This document shows positions 23,822 through 33,831 of a stretch of DNA of 64,000 bases, in pieces. The notes beneath the pieces were generated by a model. The model was given only the letters and a program-made list of their open reading frames with translations, had not been told where the DNA came from and did no database searches. The DNA lies in contig CM055102.1 of NCBI GenBank assembly GCA_029204225.1, forward strand, positions 50,435,918 to 50,499,917, written 5' to 3'. Made by a program: the position numbers and the translations under genes. This DNA is from Diphasiastrum complanatum. Its lineage: Eukaryota; Streptophyta; Lycopodiopsida; Lycopodiales; Lycopodiaceae. Numbering within the stretch: position 1 is the first letter of the stretch; the number at the start of each line of letters is the position of its first letter.

Positions 23822-25215
23822 TTAAGGAATGTAAACCTTGTAAGCCTTGCTTACTTCACTATAGCCAACAAACACATCCTTCTTTGATGAAGGATCTTCT
23901 TTAGTTCTATCATCAACAGTGATATTGACAAAACAAGTACAACCAAAGATCCTACAATGCTTGACACTCAGCCTCCTACCATAGAGGACCTCAAAGGGAG
24001 TCTTACCTTTCAACGAAACAATTGTTCACCTGTTACAAAGATAGCTAGCATATGCTAAAGCACCCCCCCAAAAGGACTTAGCAAGATTAGCATGTAGTAT
24101 AATTGCCTTGGCACATTCACAAAGGATTCTATTCTTCCTCTTTACCACTCCATTCTGTTGTCAAGTCCTAGGACTAGAAAACTCTCTCTTAATCCCATGT
24201 GCTATGCAAAAATCTTTGAGCTTATTTGAAATATATTCCCCTCCATTATCTAATCTCAAGCATTTGATTTTTGTATTGAATTGATTTTTTACTTCATTCT
24301 TAAACTTGACAAATGCAGCAAACACTTCATCTTTGGTTTTTTAAGAAGATAGACCCAAGTATACCTACTAAAGTCATTAATGAAAGTTGCATACATCTTT
24401 GCCCCACCATTGCTAGTTGTACTAGAAGAATGAATATCAGAATGGACAAGTTGAAAAACTTCTTTAGGTCTAGAAGTAGATCTAGAACAAGTAAGTCTAT
24501 GAGATTTGGACAAGGCACAATGTTCAATAACACTATTGTTTGCACCAAGACTTTTAGGGAGACCAAGAACATGCACTTTCTTTGCCATTACCTCCAAAGA
24601 TTTGAAGTTGCAATGGCCCAACCTCTTATGCCAAACTTCTTGGTTTGTCAATTTTTCCCTAGCCATACATCCTTCATGCTTAGAGATCACACATGCATCC
24701 AGTTTGAAAAGCTTCCCCTGTCTCCTCCCTTGAGCAATCAAGGTTCCACATTTACTTATCGAACAAGCATCTCCAATGAACTCAACATCAAGCCCCTTGT
24801 CAATCATTTGACTAACACTAAGCAAGTTCTTAGTGATTGAGGGAATGTACAATACATTCTCAAGATTAGCTTTCCTATTTGTTGAAAAAGAAATAGGAAT
24901 TGTGCCTATGCCTTTGATGTCACATTGACCATCATTTACAGTATAGATGATGTTGCTCTCTCTCTCATAAGATAATAAGGATGAAAAGCATTCCTTATGT
25001 CTTGTCATGTGAGATGAAGCTACACTATCAATCCACCAAGGATCATTCCCATCTATATTTGAAAGCAAACTCGAAGTCATAACAAGAGTTTCACAAATGC
25101 TATGCTCTTCTTCATCTATTGCTAGATTTCCTTGCCTCTCAATTTGCTCTCTTTTCTTTTTATGACATTCATTAGCAAAATGACCTTTTATCCCACAACA
25201 AAAGCACTTGAACAT
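23822..25215 (-). pseudogene. Copia F protease-integrase with altered active sites
   Basis: The frame 25215-24289 holds the zinc knuckle, then the protease site as WWIDSVASSHMT, where the invariant DSG has become DSV. The integrase zinc domain (VWHKRLGHCN, HCALSKSH) and the first catalytic Asp (VHSDIHS) follow. The second Asp (RLDNGGEY, about 24240) lies in the next frame. The catalytic Glu motif reads NGVVKRKNR instead of NGxxERKNR (about 24145), so Glu is Lys. A stop lies just before it. The integrase C-terminus (GKTPFEVLYGRRLSVKHCRIFGC) ends at 23822. The element is dead at both active sites. Confidence 0.85.
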
Positions 25216-25327
25216 TGACTTATCTTTCTGGAGGAGGAAGAGTGATCATTATGATCTAAGTTACCACCTTTGGACCATTTTCCTTTGCTTTTACCTTTGC
25301 TTTGGATTTTCCTTTTGTGAAGAAAGC

Positions 25328-25933
25328 CTATTTACCTCCACCTTGCAAGGATGCACCATCAAGCTTTGATTGCAACCTATGTTCTTCATCCAACAAGATT
25401 TCCTGCAAGTCAACCACACTTAGCAAGACTCTTTGAATGGCAAAACTTTGCACAAGGTTAGCATGTTCATCTAGCACACCATTCAACATAACTTGGACTA
25501 TTTCACCATCTTTTATGCTTTCATCAATGCATGCTAGATCATCACTTAAGGACTTAAACCTCAAGACAAATACATGAGCACTTTTTCCCTCTCTTTGTCT
25601 ACTAGAAAATATTTGTCTCCTTACAGACAATACCCTAGATGTGGACTTTGATTCAAAGAGTTTCTTCAAGGCATTCCATGCCTCACTTGCACTTTGACAC
25701 TTACCGTCTTCCTTGAGAAGTTCATTGGTAACATTCATTTTAATGATATGAAGAGCCCTTTTAGCCTTCTTTTGTTGCTCTTGAACTATGGGTGGTCTCT
25801 CTTCAATTCCTGCAACTATGTCCATGAGTTCATTCAACTCAAGTAAGGACTCCATGCTCACTTTCCAGATAGAGTAGTTTGATGAACTCAACCTAGCATT
25901 AGTTTCTAGCATGATTCCACCATTGGAAGCCAT
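25328..25933 (-). pseudogene. Copia F gag
   Basis: A 201-codon frame starts with MASNGGIMLETNARL, close to the MATNGGFMLESNDRL of copia E. It carries the copia gag core: NYSIWKVSMESLLELNELMD, KRALHIIKMNVTNELLKE, SEAWNALKKLFESKSTSR, VQVMLNGVLDEHANLVQSFA. It ends in a frameshift just before the zinc knuckle, which is resumed at 25215 (CFCCGIKGHFANEC, a good CX2CX4HX4C). Gag forms the particle and binds RNA. The start Met is conserved in sister copies. Confidence 0.85.
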
Positions 25934-25971
25934 AAATATAATGATTCTTCAACTTTTAGGTTTTGTCCTAA

Positions 25972-26350
25972 TGCATTAGCACTCACTAGTCTCTCAACAA
26001 ATGATGGATAAGATATCTCAGAAGATCTAGGACCCTAAAACACTTCTATCATGAACATTAGGGGAAATATGTGCTCAAAATGGGCCCTTTAAGAAGTTTC
26101 ACTTTAGAGAGAGGTTACGTAGAGAGACAATGAGAACCGGTAACTTTTGGTCGTCATTTTTTGAGTTTTTGGCCTTGCCCGACGTTTTTCTAGTATGGTT
26201 AACTTCAGACAATAGTTAGTTAAGCATGAGATGTAATAACTTTTCTTCATGCTTGTTCCAAAATTCGGGACTAGAGCTTTAAAACCGAAAATCTTGGTGT
26301 GCACAAGATAAAAACTAAAGCGGGAGAGGCAGAACTTTTGAAATCACTGT
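25972..26350 (-). repeat. Possible LTR of copia F
   Basis: On the minus strand the sequence upstream of gag ends CATCATTTGTTGAGAGACTA then GTGCTAATGCA. This resembles the ending of the copia E upstream region (CATTTGTTGAATTTC then GTGCTAAGTGCA), giving a likely LTR end at 25972. The far border is not seen; 26350 is a guess set by the start of different sequence. Confidence 0.35.
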
Positions 26351-26777
26351 ATGCTTATAGTGAAATATCAGGGGGGACAATTTTTTAATGCGACATAAAC
26401 ATTACAAAAGTAAAGAATGCTAGATCTATTCATATTGATTTATTGTAGTTTGATTCATTTACATGATTGTAGCTTTAACAATGGCAATGTTCCATTTGCA
26501 TGTTGCTCTTCTGATGGAATGCACTCCAATTATTAAGAAAAATGCAAAAGTTGTAGAGAATGTTGATGCAATAGTTAGAGAATTGAGAATGAATAATCAT
26601 ATGAATATAGATTTGTGGGTGGATGGATCAATTTATCCTAATGATCCAACTATCAATTTGTGTCCAGATTTTAAGTCCGTAACTCATCTTCTCAGATAGG
26701 TATGTGAAGGAAATAGCGTATTACTTGGATATTGTCAAAGGTTGCATGATATTGGAATGCATAGCATATCTTGTCTT

Positions 26778-26840
26778 AATCAACAATTACAGTTTGCTAA
26801 TCAACAATTGCAACGTGCAAATCAACAATTACTTTATTAT
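26778..26840 (+). repeat. 21-bp triplication coding a coiled coil
   Basis: Three 21-bp units starting AATCAACAATTRCARYNTGCN (the last diverged) encode NQQLQFA, NQQLQRA and NQQLLYY. The heptad length keeps the coiled coil in register, so the expansion was compatible with the protein. Confidence 0.8.
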
Positions 26841-28194
26841 GTGCAACACACTAGTGTTGAAAACAATGCACTCAAGAATGCTATGTCAGAGTTGAATGCT
26901 ACTGTCACTACTCTTCGGGGACCAAACCAAGAAATGTTAGAATCCATGGAAAAGTTGCGATCCGAGAGTTTAAAGTCTGTTGTTGATATAAAAGTTATCA
27001 ATAAGGCAATGATGAAGAGGAAAAGAAAGATAGTATCGATGAAGAATATTGATGACTTATCTACACACAGCGACAATCAGAAAAAAAGAGTTCGAGCATT
27101 CAAGTATGTTGTCATATAAACTGTTTATTTGATTTGTATATGTCATTTAAGTTTGATTTGCACTTGATAACATGGGTTATTTATTTATCAAACATAATTT
27201 GCATATATTTGTTGCAAATCATGTTTGGTGGCAAAGAACTAATTAACAGATTGTTCATGCATTGGATCATCTTTAAGTCATGTTTTACCAAGAAAGTCCG
27301 CAAAGGAAATGATAAAAAATGCTCGATTTGAAAAAATGAAAAATGAAATTGTAGAGACTATTTTGATTAAGGTCCAATCATACTTGGATGCGAATGTGAT
27401 ACAAGGTGCATGTGATGTATTTGGAATTAGCAAAAATGCTTATTCTAATTTTTTTAGAATAGTTAAAGAAGCTTTTTCCCAAGTGATGGTGAAGAAAATT
27501 TATCTTCCACGTTCATATCGGGTAAGATTAACTAGAAATTTTTATAATGACGGAATGTTAAAAGTAGTTAAATGAATTATACAAATCAGAATATGGTGAG
27601 CTCAATTACAACGATTGCAATAATATTTTTCTTGATATTGAAAATGTTCTAAAATACATTATTCGATTCTATAAACTAGACGAACATCAAGTAAATGGAA
27701 AGATCATTATTGTAATAAAATTGGATGAATCTGAAATCATCAAGGGTCAGAAGTTGGAACGATCACTTTGATGAACAAAATTTTTTATACAACTTACGGA
27801 AAAAATCATTATTCTTGGTCTGACCTCAAATATCAAATAAAATCAAAAAATCACATATGGTGGTTGGCAGCATTCAGGGTATACATTTCAATTTTTATTT
27901 AGAATATCTTTATTAACAATTCATACCTTCATGCAAAGAATCAAGTGTCAGATACAAAATTTGGAGAGAAATTGTTCAAGCCACACGAACACTAGAAGGA
28001 AGTAATTGAGTGGAATAGGGACAAGTGTGGACCAACTTAGACAAACTCATAGGTGTTATCAGGAAAGAAAACCTATCATCAGAAGATATGAGGACTTTGC
28101 AAAATTATTGCACCACATTTGTAAAATTTGTACATGATTGTTGGGGAAAAGACAACGTTACTCATTACATGGTGCTAATCTATATCATTATCTG

Positions 28195-28260
28195 GTACTT
28201 TTCTCATTCAGGTTTATATTTTTTTCTACTGATGTAACTAATCAAAACTATGGTTTGCAG
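28195..28260 (+). other. Predicted intron in unknown gene
   Basis: CTG|GTACTT ... TTTGCAG|CAC, 66 bp, T-rich. Splicing joins LYHYL to HILLHHATYF without a stop, while the unspliced frame fails. Confidence 0.55.
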
Positions 28261-28674
28261 CACATCCTTCTTCATCATGCAACTTATTTTGCAAAGGAAT
28301 ATGGGAACTTAAGTATCTGGTCATCACAAGGCATGGAAAAATTTCATTGGCAAGAAAGTGAGCATTTCATAGAACAACAAATCATGGAGGACACAGTTTT
28401 AGAAATAAATATTTAATTCAACTTTTTCAGTGGTTTTATAGAAGAACACAATTTAGATATCAAGCTAAAAACTTGCCAAAAGTATTACAATATTTCGAAA
28501 GACATTCAAATTCATAACAAAAGAGAGATTCTTGTAATATATCAAAAATCTATTACAAAAAATATTTAATTATCATCATCATCCTCTTCAAGTTTCAGAC
28601 AGATGGTATTGTCATGAAGGAATAATCTCCTTTCATATGAATCCAAAAATTCTAAATTTTTCCTCTTGCTCATA

Positions 28675-29290
28675 TCAATGTAACCCGAATAAAGGGCCAT
28701 TGCAGATGATTTTTTTTGTAGCCTCATTGGGAGTATAACCCATTATCTTAATAGACAAAACTCTTTTCACAAAAATTATTTTATATGTTCCTCTTGCGTA
28801 CTTACGGTCTCCTAAACAAACTGATAATGATTTGATGGCCATAATGACAGTGGTTGCATATGGATTAAAAGATGAATGATATACACAAATCTCATTATTT
28901 TGAAAGTGTTTCAAATAATGAGATTGAGACACATCTTTTCTCTCGGCTGATACACCACGGACGCCTCCATGTCTCATACCAAAAGCATCTATTTCAATAG
29001 CATCCTGTGAAATAAATTTGGAATTATACATAACACTGCAAACTCAATAAGAAAACTGAACAATATCAATACCAATTTAATTTCTACGTACCAGATCATA
29101 ATCATCGTAATTAATGACGTTCTGCTAATGTCATGTCCTCCAATTGTCTCTACATTTCCAGAGGGGATATATCTAGGCCTTGGGGGATATTTTTTTTGGA
29201 TCCCAAAAATTCCTCCTCTGTAGGCAAAGTTTTTTCATGGGCTTTAGATTTTTCAATCATGGCCTCCAAGGCCACAAAATCGAAATATGA
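28675..29290 (-). pseudogene. Second gene of the unknown element, convergent
   Basis: Exon a (about 29290-29092) reads MIEKSKAHEKTLPTEEEFLG and NIPQGLDISPLEM, a TAG, then RQLEDMTLAERH. It ends at the donor CTG|GTACGT. Exon b (29035-28675) begins after TTTGCAG and reads SVMYNSKFISQDAIEIDAFG, MRHGGVRGVSAERKD, SHYLKHFQNNEICVYHSSF, KYARGTYKIIFVKRVLS. The 56-bp intron (29036-29091) has good GT/AG ends and a T-rich acceptor. No family is recognised. It converges on the plus-strand gene ending at 28500, with about 175 bp between, as in compact two-gene DNA transposons. Confidence 0.45.
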
Positions 29291-29721
29291 CAAGTGGTGC
29301 CCATATTTATAGCCAATTCATGTTGATCACAGCCATACATTTGTCAAATAACAAATTGAGAAACACACCCTATATTTATCCACCAATTAGAGTGAGACAA
29401 ATTTGTACCTACGTCGGAATACATTAATTAGTCTATCACTAGATTCAACAAATCATCATTAGCCCTGACCCTAGAATCTGTACCTATGTCGAAATACATT
29501 AATTATTCAATCAGTAGCCTCCTCGAATAATCATTAAACAAATAATAAAAAAATGATAAATTGACATCATTGAAAAATGTGTACAAGGAGAATTATTACA
29601 ATCTCTCATCCTATTTAGGCAGAGTGAAGACGAGATTTTTTCTTTTGAGACAATGTTTATTCAGAACATTTTCATTAGTCGTTCATAAGGCGCTCCAATT
29701 TTATTTTATTTTTTGTGTTTA

Positions 29722-30316
29722 GATATCGAATCAACGCGCCTGACAAAAGATGGTTATTCTCCATTTGGACTGCGCGCGTCGAATTGCTATTGTAGGAACA
29801 ATTTTTTTTTTGAAATTTTGGAAACTATTGGACCCCATTATGCATGTTCAAAGCTTGATTTGGTAGACTCTTCATACTGTCCAAAATTACGCATAATCTA
29901 TCGAGTCAAGCTCTAATCATTCATATTCTGTCAAATATCAATTCAATGCGCGAGAATAGCACCTCTAGTTTTCTCATGTTGTATATGCGCATTGATTAGC
30001 TATCGGGTGACATACTGGCTATCGGATCAACGTGCCTTTGGAGAAGACAATGATTTTTCACCTGGACTGTGCGCGTCGAATCACTATTGTAAAAAAAAAA
30101 AAAATTGGAAAATTTTCAAAATTATTGGAGGGTATTTTGCATGATCGAATCTTGATTCGATAGACTCTTCATATTGTCCAAAGATAAGGAGAATCTATTG
30201 AGTCAAGCTTTGATCATTCATTTTATTTTCCAATATCGGTTCAGCGTGCGAGAATAGCCTCTCTAGTTTTCACATGCAGTATATGCGCGTCGATTTTCTA
30301 TTGGGTGAAATAATTG
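29722..30316 (+). repeat. 298-bp tandem duplication with inverted GCGCG motifs
   Basis: Two units (29722-30018 and 30019-30316) align along their length. Both start with TATCGRATCAACGYGCC, continue with GGACTGYGCGCGTCGAAT, have a T- or A-run, then TGATTYGRTAGACTCTTCAT, and end with TATATGCGCRTYGAT. Within each, the word TATCGGWTCAACGCGC or its decayed form occurs about four times in both orientations. The pattern resembles transposon subterminal repeats. The same word recurs at 32.44-32.60 kb. Confidence 0.65.
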
Positions 30317-30612
30317 TCGTTGGAATTTTCCGAAATTATAATGAATGGATATAAAAAAAGTCAAATATTTATAGCTTAACCTTGTCAATTTCAACAGTAA
30401 ATTGTAGATGTGACCATACTTTTGTAGCTTTAATTGTAGATGTGACCATACTTTAGTTAAAATTAATTTTGGTTTATTCGATATCGACTAATCATTTTGA
30501 TGATAGATGGATATTTAGTTTGATTTGATTGACAAGCCTCGGAGTATTCATCATCGTAATCTGGACCTCGAACATTCAACCCACCATGTTTGCAATCATT
30601 TCGGATTTTCTC

Positions 30613-30620
30613 TATATATA
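30613..30620 (+). promoter_or_regulatory. TATA box upstream of H3-like ORF
   Basis: TATATATA in CTCTATATATACTGATGG, 233 bp before the ATG at 30853. A start site near 30650 would give a leader of about 200 nt. Inferred from position. Confidence 0.45.
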
Positions 30621-30715
30621 CTGATGGACGACGCTGAAATTTTTTTGTTTAAAGTTCTTACAGTTCTCTACATCCATGCAATAGTGATTTAGCGTGTTCG
30701 AAACAAACTTCCTAC

Positions 30716-30841
30716 GATCCGCTACTACTCGCACGTGCCCATCCGCTACCAGCTATCGGTTTGGTTGAGCTTAGTAATCAGTTCGACGTGCTCGACCTGA
30801 CTTCTGATCCTGGGTTCTCCTTCTTCGCGCGCTGATCCGCT
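30716..30841 (+). promoter_or_regulatory. Three near-octamer (GATCCGCG-like) sites
   Basis: GATCCGCT at 30716-30723 and 30834-30841 and CATCCGCT at 30740-30747. The plant histone octamer is CGCGGATC, whose reverse complement is GATCCGCG; the first two sites match 7 of 8 bases. They lie between the TATA box and the H3-like start codon, so they may be leader sequence or remnants of a histone-type control region. Confidence 0.35.
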
Positions 30842-30852
30842 ATTCGACACTA

Positions 30853-31025
30853 ATGACGCAGACCAAACAAACAGCACGAGACCACCCTGGTGGAATACCA
30901 ATCTCAGGAGCTGGTCAGGGAAATCCACCACCACCACCTCGTCCACAAGAACCTCCTCCTAGGCCAAGGGGCAGAAGAAAAGACCCACCCTGGCTCAAGG
31001 ATATTCGGAAGCTACAAAAGACAAA
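30853..31025 (+). pseudogene. Histone H3-tail/CENP-A-like first exon, truncated
   Basis: The ORF begins MTQTKQTARDHPGG. Histone H3 begins MARTKQTARKSTGG. Residues T3 to R8 and the GG pair are shared, and the two changes after Met (GCG to ACG, CGG to CAG) are single G-to-A steps. A proline-rich tail (PPPPPRPQEPPPRPRGRR) follows in place of the normal H3 tail, then PPWLKDIRKLQKT, which matches the alphaN helix of CENP-A/H3 (WLKEIRKLQKS in human CENP-A). After LQKT similarity stops at about 31025, and the following GGCATAGATGGCAAATT occurs in copia LTRs, so an insertion cut the gene. The histone fold proper is missing here, but a fragment at 39.2 kb starts at that point. It may be a transposon gene or a captured or pseudogenised centromeric H3. 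Confidence 0.65.
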
Positions 31026-31030
31026 TAAAA

Positions 31031-31377
31031 TTGGCATAGATGGCAAATTGGCATGATGCAATCTTGAGCTAGATAGGCACATGAATAAGGTTTTGACACT
31101 TGTAAGAAAGTAATTTGATGTGTAATAGAGTCAAAAGTCGGTTTTGACCAAGGGGTGCAATCTTAGGAGAGTGCAAAAGTTCATGATATGGTATGTTTCA
31201 ATCTTAGGAAAGTGCAAAAGTTCATGATATTGTAGGCTGATCATGTGTTGATCAAGTGTCATCAATTCTACGTGTTGGATTGGCTAGTTTTGTGCAACAA
31301 GGGGATTTGAGAGGTTCCATATCTTTGTGAGTTCTTCTTGGAGTCATTTGTTGAATTTCAAGAGAGTGCTAAGTGCA
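31031..31377 (+). repeat. LTR-like upstream region of copia E
   Basis: Non-coding sequence between the H3-like exon and the copia E gag, ending GTGCTAAGTGCA just before TTGGTATAGG, a degraded primer site. It holds two direct copies of CAATCTTAGGARAGTGCAAA (31158 and 31199). The 5' end was not defined. Confidence 0.45.
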
Positions 31378-31415
31378 TTGGTATAGGTTGAAAGAGAAGA
31401 TCATATCATTTCAAC

Positions 31416-32002
31416 ATGGCTACAAATGGAGGCTTTATGTTGGAGAGCAATGATAGGCTTACCTCAAACAACTATTCAACTTGGAAGGTGAGAATGGAGT
31501 CTCTCCTTGAGATGAATGAGTTGATGGACATTGTTGCAGGTGTGGATGAGATACATTTGGAACCTCAAGAACAATTTAGGTATGATAGGAGGCCAAAGAA
31601 AGCCCTTCATGTGATCAAAATGAATGTGACAAATGAACTTCTCAAGGAAGTTGGTAAGTGTCCTTTATCTAGTGAGGCTTGGGGAGCTTTAAAGAAGGTT
31701 TATGAGTCCAGTCCACATCAAGGGTTATGACCCTTAGGAGGAAAATCTTTCAAATTTTATAAAAGATGGATGAAAGTGCTCATGTTTTTGTTTTGAGGGT
31801 TAAATAATTCAATAATAAGCTACCATGTATTGATGAAAGCATTAAGGAGCCTTATAACTTGTTCAAGTAGTTCTTAATGGCTTGTTGGATGATCATCCTA
31901 ATCTTGTGTAATTTTTTTCTATTCAAAAGACATTGCCAAGTATGGAAGACTTGCAAAAAATCTTGGTGAATGAGGAGTCTAGGCTTCTACCAAGAGGATG
32001 TT
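31416..32002 (+). pseudogene. Copia E gag fragment
   Basis: The frame from 31416 reads MATNGGFMLESNDRLTSNNY and STWKVRMESLLEMNELMD, then KALHVIKMNVTNELLKEVGK, SEAWGALKKVYES. It is the copia gag of the E/F/C family. After 31730 frameshifts and stops appear, but NGLLDDHPNLV and EDLQKILVNEESRLL can still be read to about 32000. There the sequence stops abruptly, just before a SINE-like repeat. No zinc knuckle, protease or pol follows, so this is a 5' fragment only. Confidence 0.82.
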
Positions 32003-32033
32003 AGAGTTTGTCGGCAGCGGAGAGTGGTCTGGT

Positions 32034-32218
32034 AGATGATGTGGCGCATTGTGTGCACCTGTGGCCCGAGCGTGGGATCCGATCCCCACCACCTAGCCAT
32101 TCGCCATCTCTTCTCTTTGACCCCAAAAGGGGGGTGGTACCAGGAGACAAGGGTATTGTGTCTACGATGAGCTTATATGTGAGTGATGTTTTAGTCTCCA
32201 TTTACTTATGGGACAAAT
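32034..32218 (+). mobile_element. SINE-like repeat, copy 1
   Basis: A 185-bp block nearly identical to 57395-57576. It has TGGCGCATTGTG at 32042 (resembling a pol III A box) and GGATCCGATCC at 32075 (8 of 11 bases of a B box), spaced 33 bp, as in the tRNA-like head of plant SINEs. It ends TATGGGACAAAT without a clear poly(A) or poly(T) tail. Target duplications were not recognised. An alternative is a short piece of another repeat that happens to fit. Confidence 0.45.
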
Positions 32219-32439
32219 GCACTCTTTTTTGTGCCTTTTATGAAAGCAGACTACTATGTGTAGCTTGCATCCTCCAACACCCTCACTCAAGCGAGCATAG
32301 GGTGAAGGATACCTCTACTCACTCGTACAATAGTGCAAGCCAATCAAAAAAGTGTTTGGCATTGCATACGGTATACCAACCACTGTTGACAGAATCAACC
32401 TACTGGGAGGACTGCAAAATCCAAATTTTAACATTATGA

Positions 32440-32600
32440 GATATTGGATCAACGCGCAGGATGTTATAATTAAATCTACAATGGAAACAAGCACGCATCG
32501 AACTGATATCCAAAAAATATTATTTGAATATCGGATCAGTGCGCATGTTATAAAAAGAAATCGAACAATAATACAAGGGCGCGTTGAACCGATATTGATA
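32440..32600. repeat. Second cluster of the TATCGG-AACGCGC motif
   Basis: Four copies in alternating orientation: ATTGGATCAACGCGC (about 32443), GCATCGAACTGATATC (about 32493, reverse), TATCGGATCAGTGCGC (about 32528) and GCGCGTTGAACCGATAT (about 32580, reverse). The word and spacing resemble 29.72-30.32 kb. Probably the subterminal region of the same transposon family. Confidence 0.55.
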
Positions 32601-32686
32601 AATTTCTACCTCTGCATCAACCATTTTTAGCTTCTTATATGCTTTTGCATTTGGTACTGGAAATAGTTCCAATTTTTTTTGAATAT

Positions 32687-33268
32687 TGATAAATAAGATA
32701 GTTTTTAGGACAATAATGATTGTACTTAACAATCATAGAGAGTTATTGATTGCTAAATCAATGGATCTATCAAGTTCTACACATTAGATCTTGATCTAGA
32801 TTCACTACACATGGATTTAAGCAAGAGCAATGGATCAACACATCATAATTTGTGAGAGTGGCCTCACACGTGTGGAGTACTGTCCACAGTACGGCCTGCA
32901 TTTAAAACAACAAGTACAATAGTTCTAGATAGCATTCACTCATAGAAATCACAAGACAAATGACTAGAAATCTCACAAAAGTGTAGCATGCAAAAGTCTC
33001 ATCAGTCTTCTTAGCAAAATGATGATCCTCTTATGGATCAAGTACATCCACAAGTTTGGTATAGTCCATCAGGTCTTCACACGTGTGAAGAGTGCCACAC
33101 ACTCAGATCTATCCATTTGATCCATCCTTGATATATACAAGTATGAAAAGTACATCCTTTCACACATGGGAACAGGCTCCACATGTGTGAAAGTAGATCA
33201 TCAACATAATTCTAATGTTTGATCAACATTTACAATAACCAATGTCAACTGAGAAGTGACAATTTTCA
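32687..33268 (-). repeat. Copia B left (3') LTR
   Basis: 582 bp, TGATAAAT...ATTTTCA. It pairs with 37383-37945 at both ends but differs in a central block of about 115 bp (roughly 32995-33110). There it carries TTCACACGTGTGAAGAGTGCC and GATCAAGTACATCCACAAG, which match the copia A LTR instead. A purine-rich tract on the minus strand (GAGGAGGAGCAT, 33269-33280) adjoins it. Confidence 0.85.
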
Positions 33269-33284
33269 ATGCTCCTCCTCACTT

Positions 33285-33759
33285 CTAACTTGGCAAATCT
33301 AATGTACATCTATCTAAAATTCCAAGAGCATATCTTAACTTAAAAAAAGGATCTTTGGACAATGGCTTGGTTAAGATATCAGCTATGCATTCGGATGATG
33401 GTACATGATGTAGTTGCACCTCCTTGGATTGTACCTTCTCCCTCACAAAGTGGTGAGCTATCTCAATATGCTTTGTTTTAGCATGGAAGATAGGATTTGA
33501 GGCAATTTGTTGAGAAGCTTGATTGTCACAAAATATGTAAGGGATCTCCTCAGCCTCTAGCACATGTAGTTCCATCAAGAGTCTTCTTAGAAGTCAATGC
33601 CTTGTACTCGGCTTCACAAGAAGATAGTGAGATTGTATCTTGCTTTTTGGAAAGCCAAGATATTACTCCTCCACAAAGAAATGTTGCAAATGCACTAATG
33701 GACTTCCTATCCATCTTGTCACCTACAAAATCTGAATCCGAGTAGGCTCTCAAGTGCAA
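33285..33759 (-). pseudogene. Copia B RNase H
   Basis: Two overlapping frames. The first, 33759-33550, reads YSDSDFVGDKMDRKSISAF, ISWLSKKQDTISLSSCEAEY, with the catalytic Asp and Glu. The second, 33578-33285, reads VLEAEEIPYIFCDNQASQQI, SNPIFHAKTKHIEIAHHFVR, SSECIADILTKPLSKDPFFK, the conserved pol C-terminus. The frameshift is near 33570. Confidence 0.88.
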
Positions 33760-33831
33760 GTTAGATCCTTCATAAAGTATGCCGAAAAATCTAGTACTAG
33801 AAACATATCTAAGTACTCTTTTGGCACTTTT

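Larger units (their letters stand above)
22984..25933 (-). mobile_element. Copia F, RT replaced by unrelated sequence
   Basis: The order on the minus strand is gag (25933-25328), zinc knuckle, protease, pre-integrase and integrase (25215-23822), the integrase-RT linker (about 23800-23590), then about 200 codons of open sequence with no resemblance to RT or RNase H (23570-22984). It belongs with copia E and C by its gag. No proven LTR pair. A likely LTR begins at 25972. Confidence 0.75.
26463..28500 (+). pseudogene. Decayed multi-exon gene, family unknown
   Basis: Part 1 (26463-27103) is one frame broken by a TAG at 26697-26699. It has a coiled coil with a 21-bp unit in triplicate (26778-26840, NQQLQxA), then a basic patch (MMKRKRKI), and ends at a plausible donor (CAA|GTATGT). 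Part 2 (27243-27575) reads SAKEMIKNARFEKMKNEIVE, ACDVFGISKNAYSNFF. Part 3 (27577-27771) reads LYKSEYGELNYNDCNNIFLD, KIIIVIKLDESEII. Part 4 (about 28025-28500) has an intron at 28195-28260 (GT...AG) whose removal gives HYLHILLHHATYFAKEYGNL and WSSQGMEKFHW, then TNHGGHSF. From memory this resembles uncharacterised proteins of animal genomes with an SQ(G)xEK motif. I infer a transposase-like gene without proof. Confidence 0.5.

Noticed and set aside
32001-32439. ORFs across the SINE-like copy 1
   Set aside because: Overlapping frames on both strands without motifs; the block is a repeat with pol III-like boxes.
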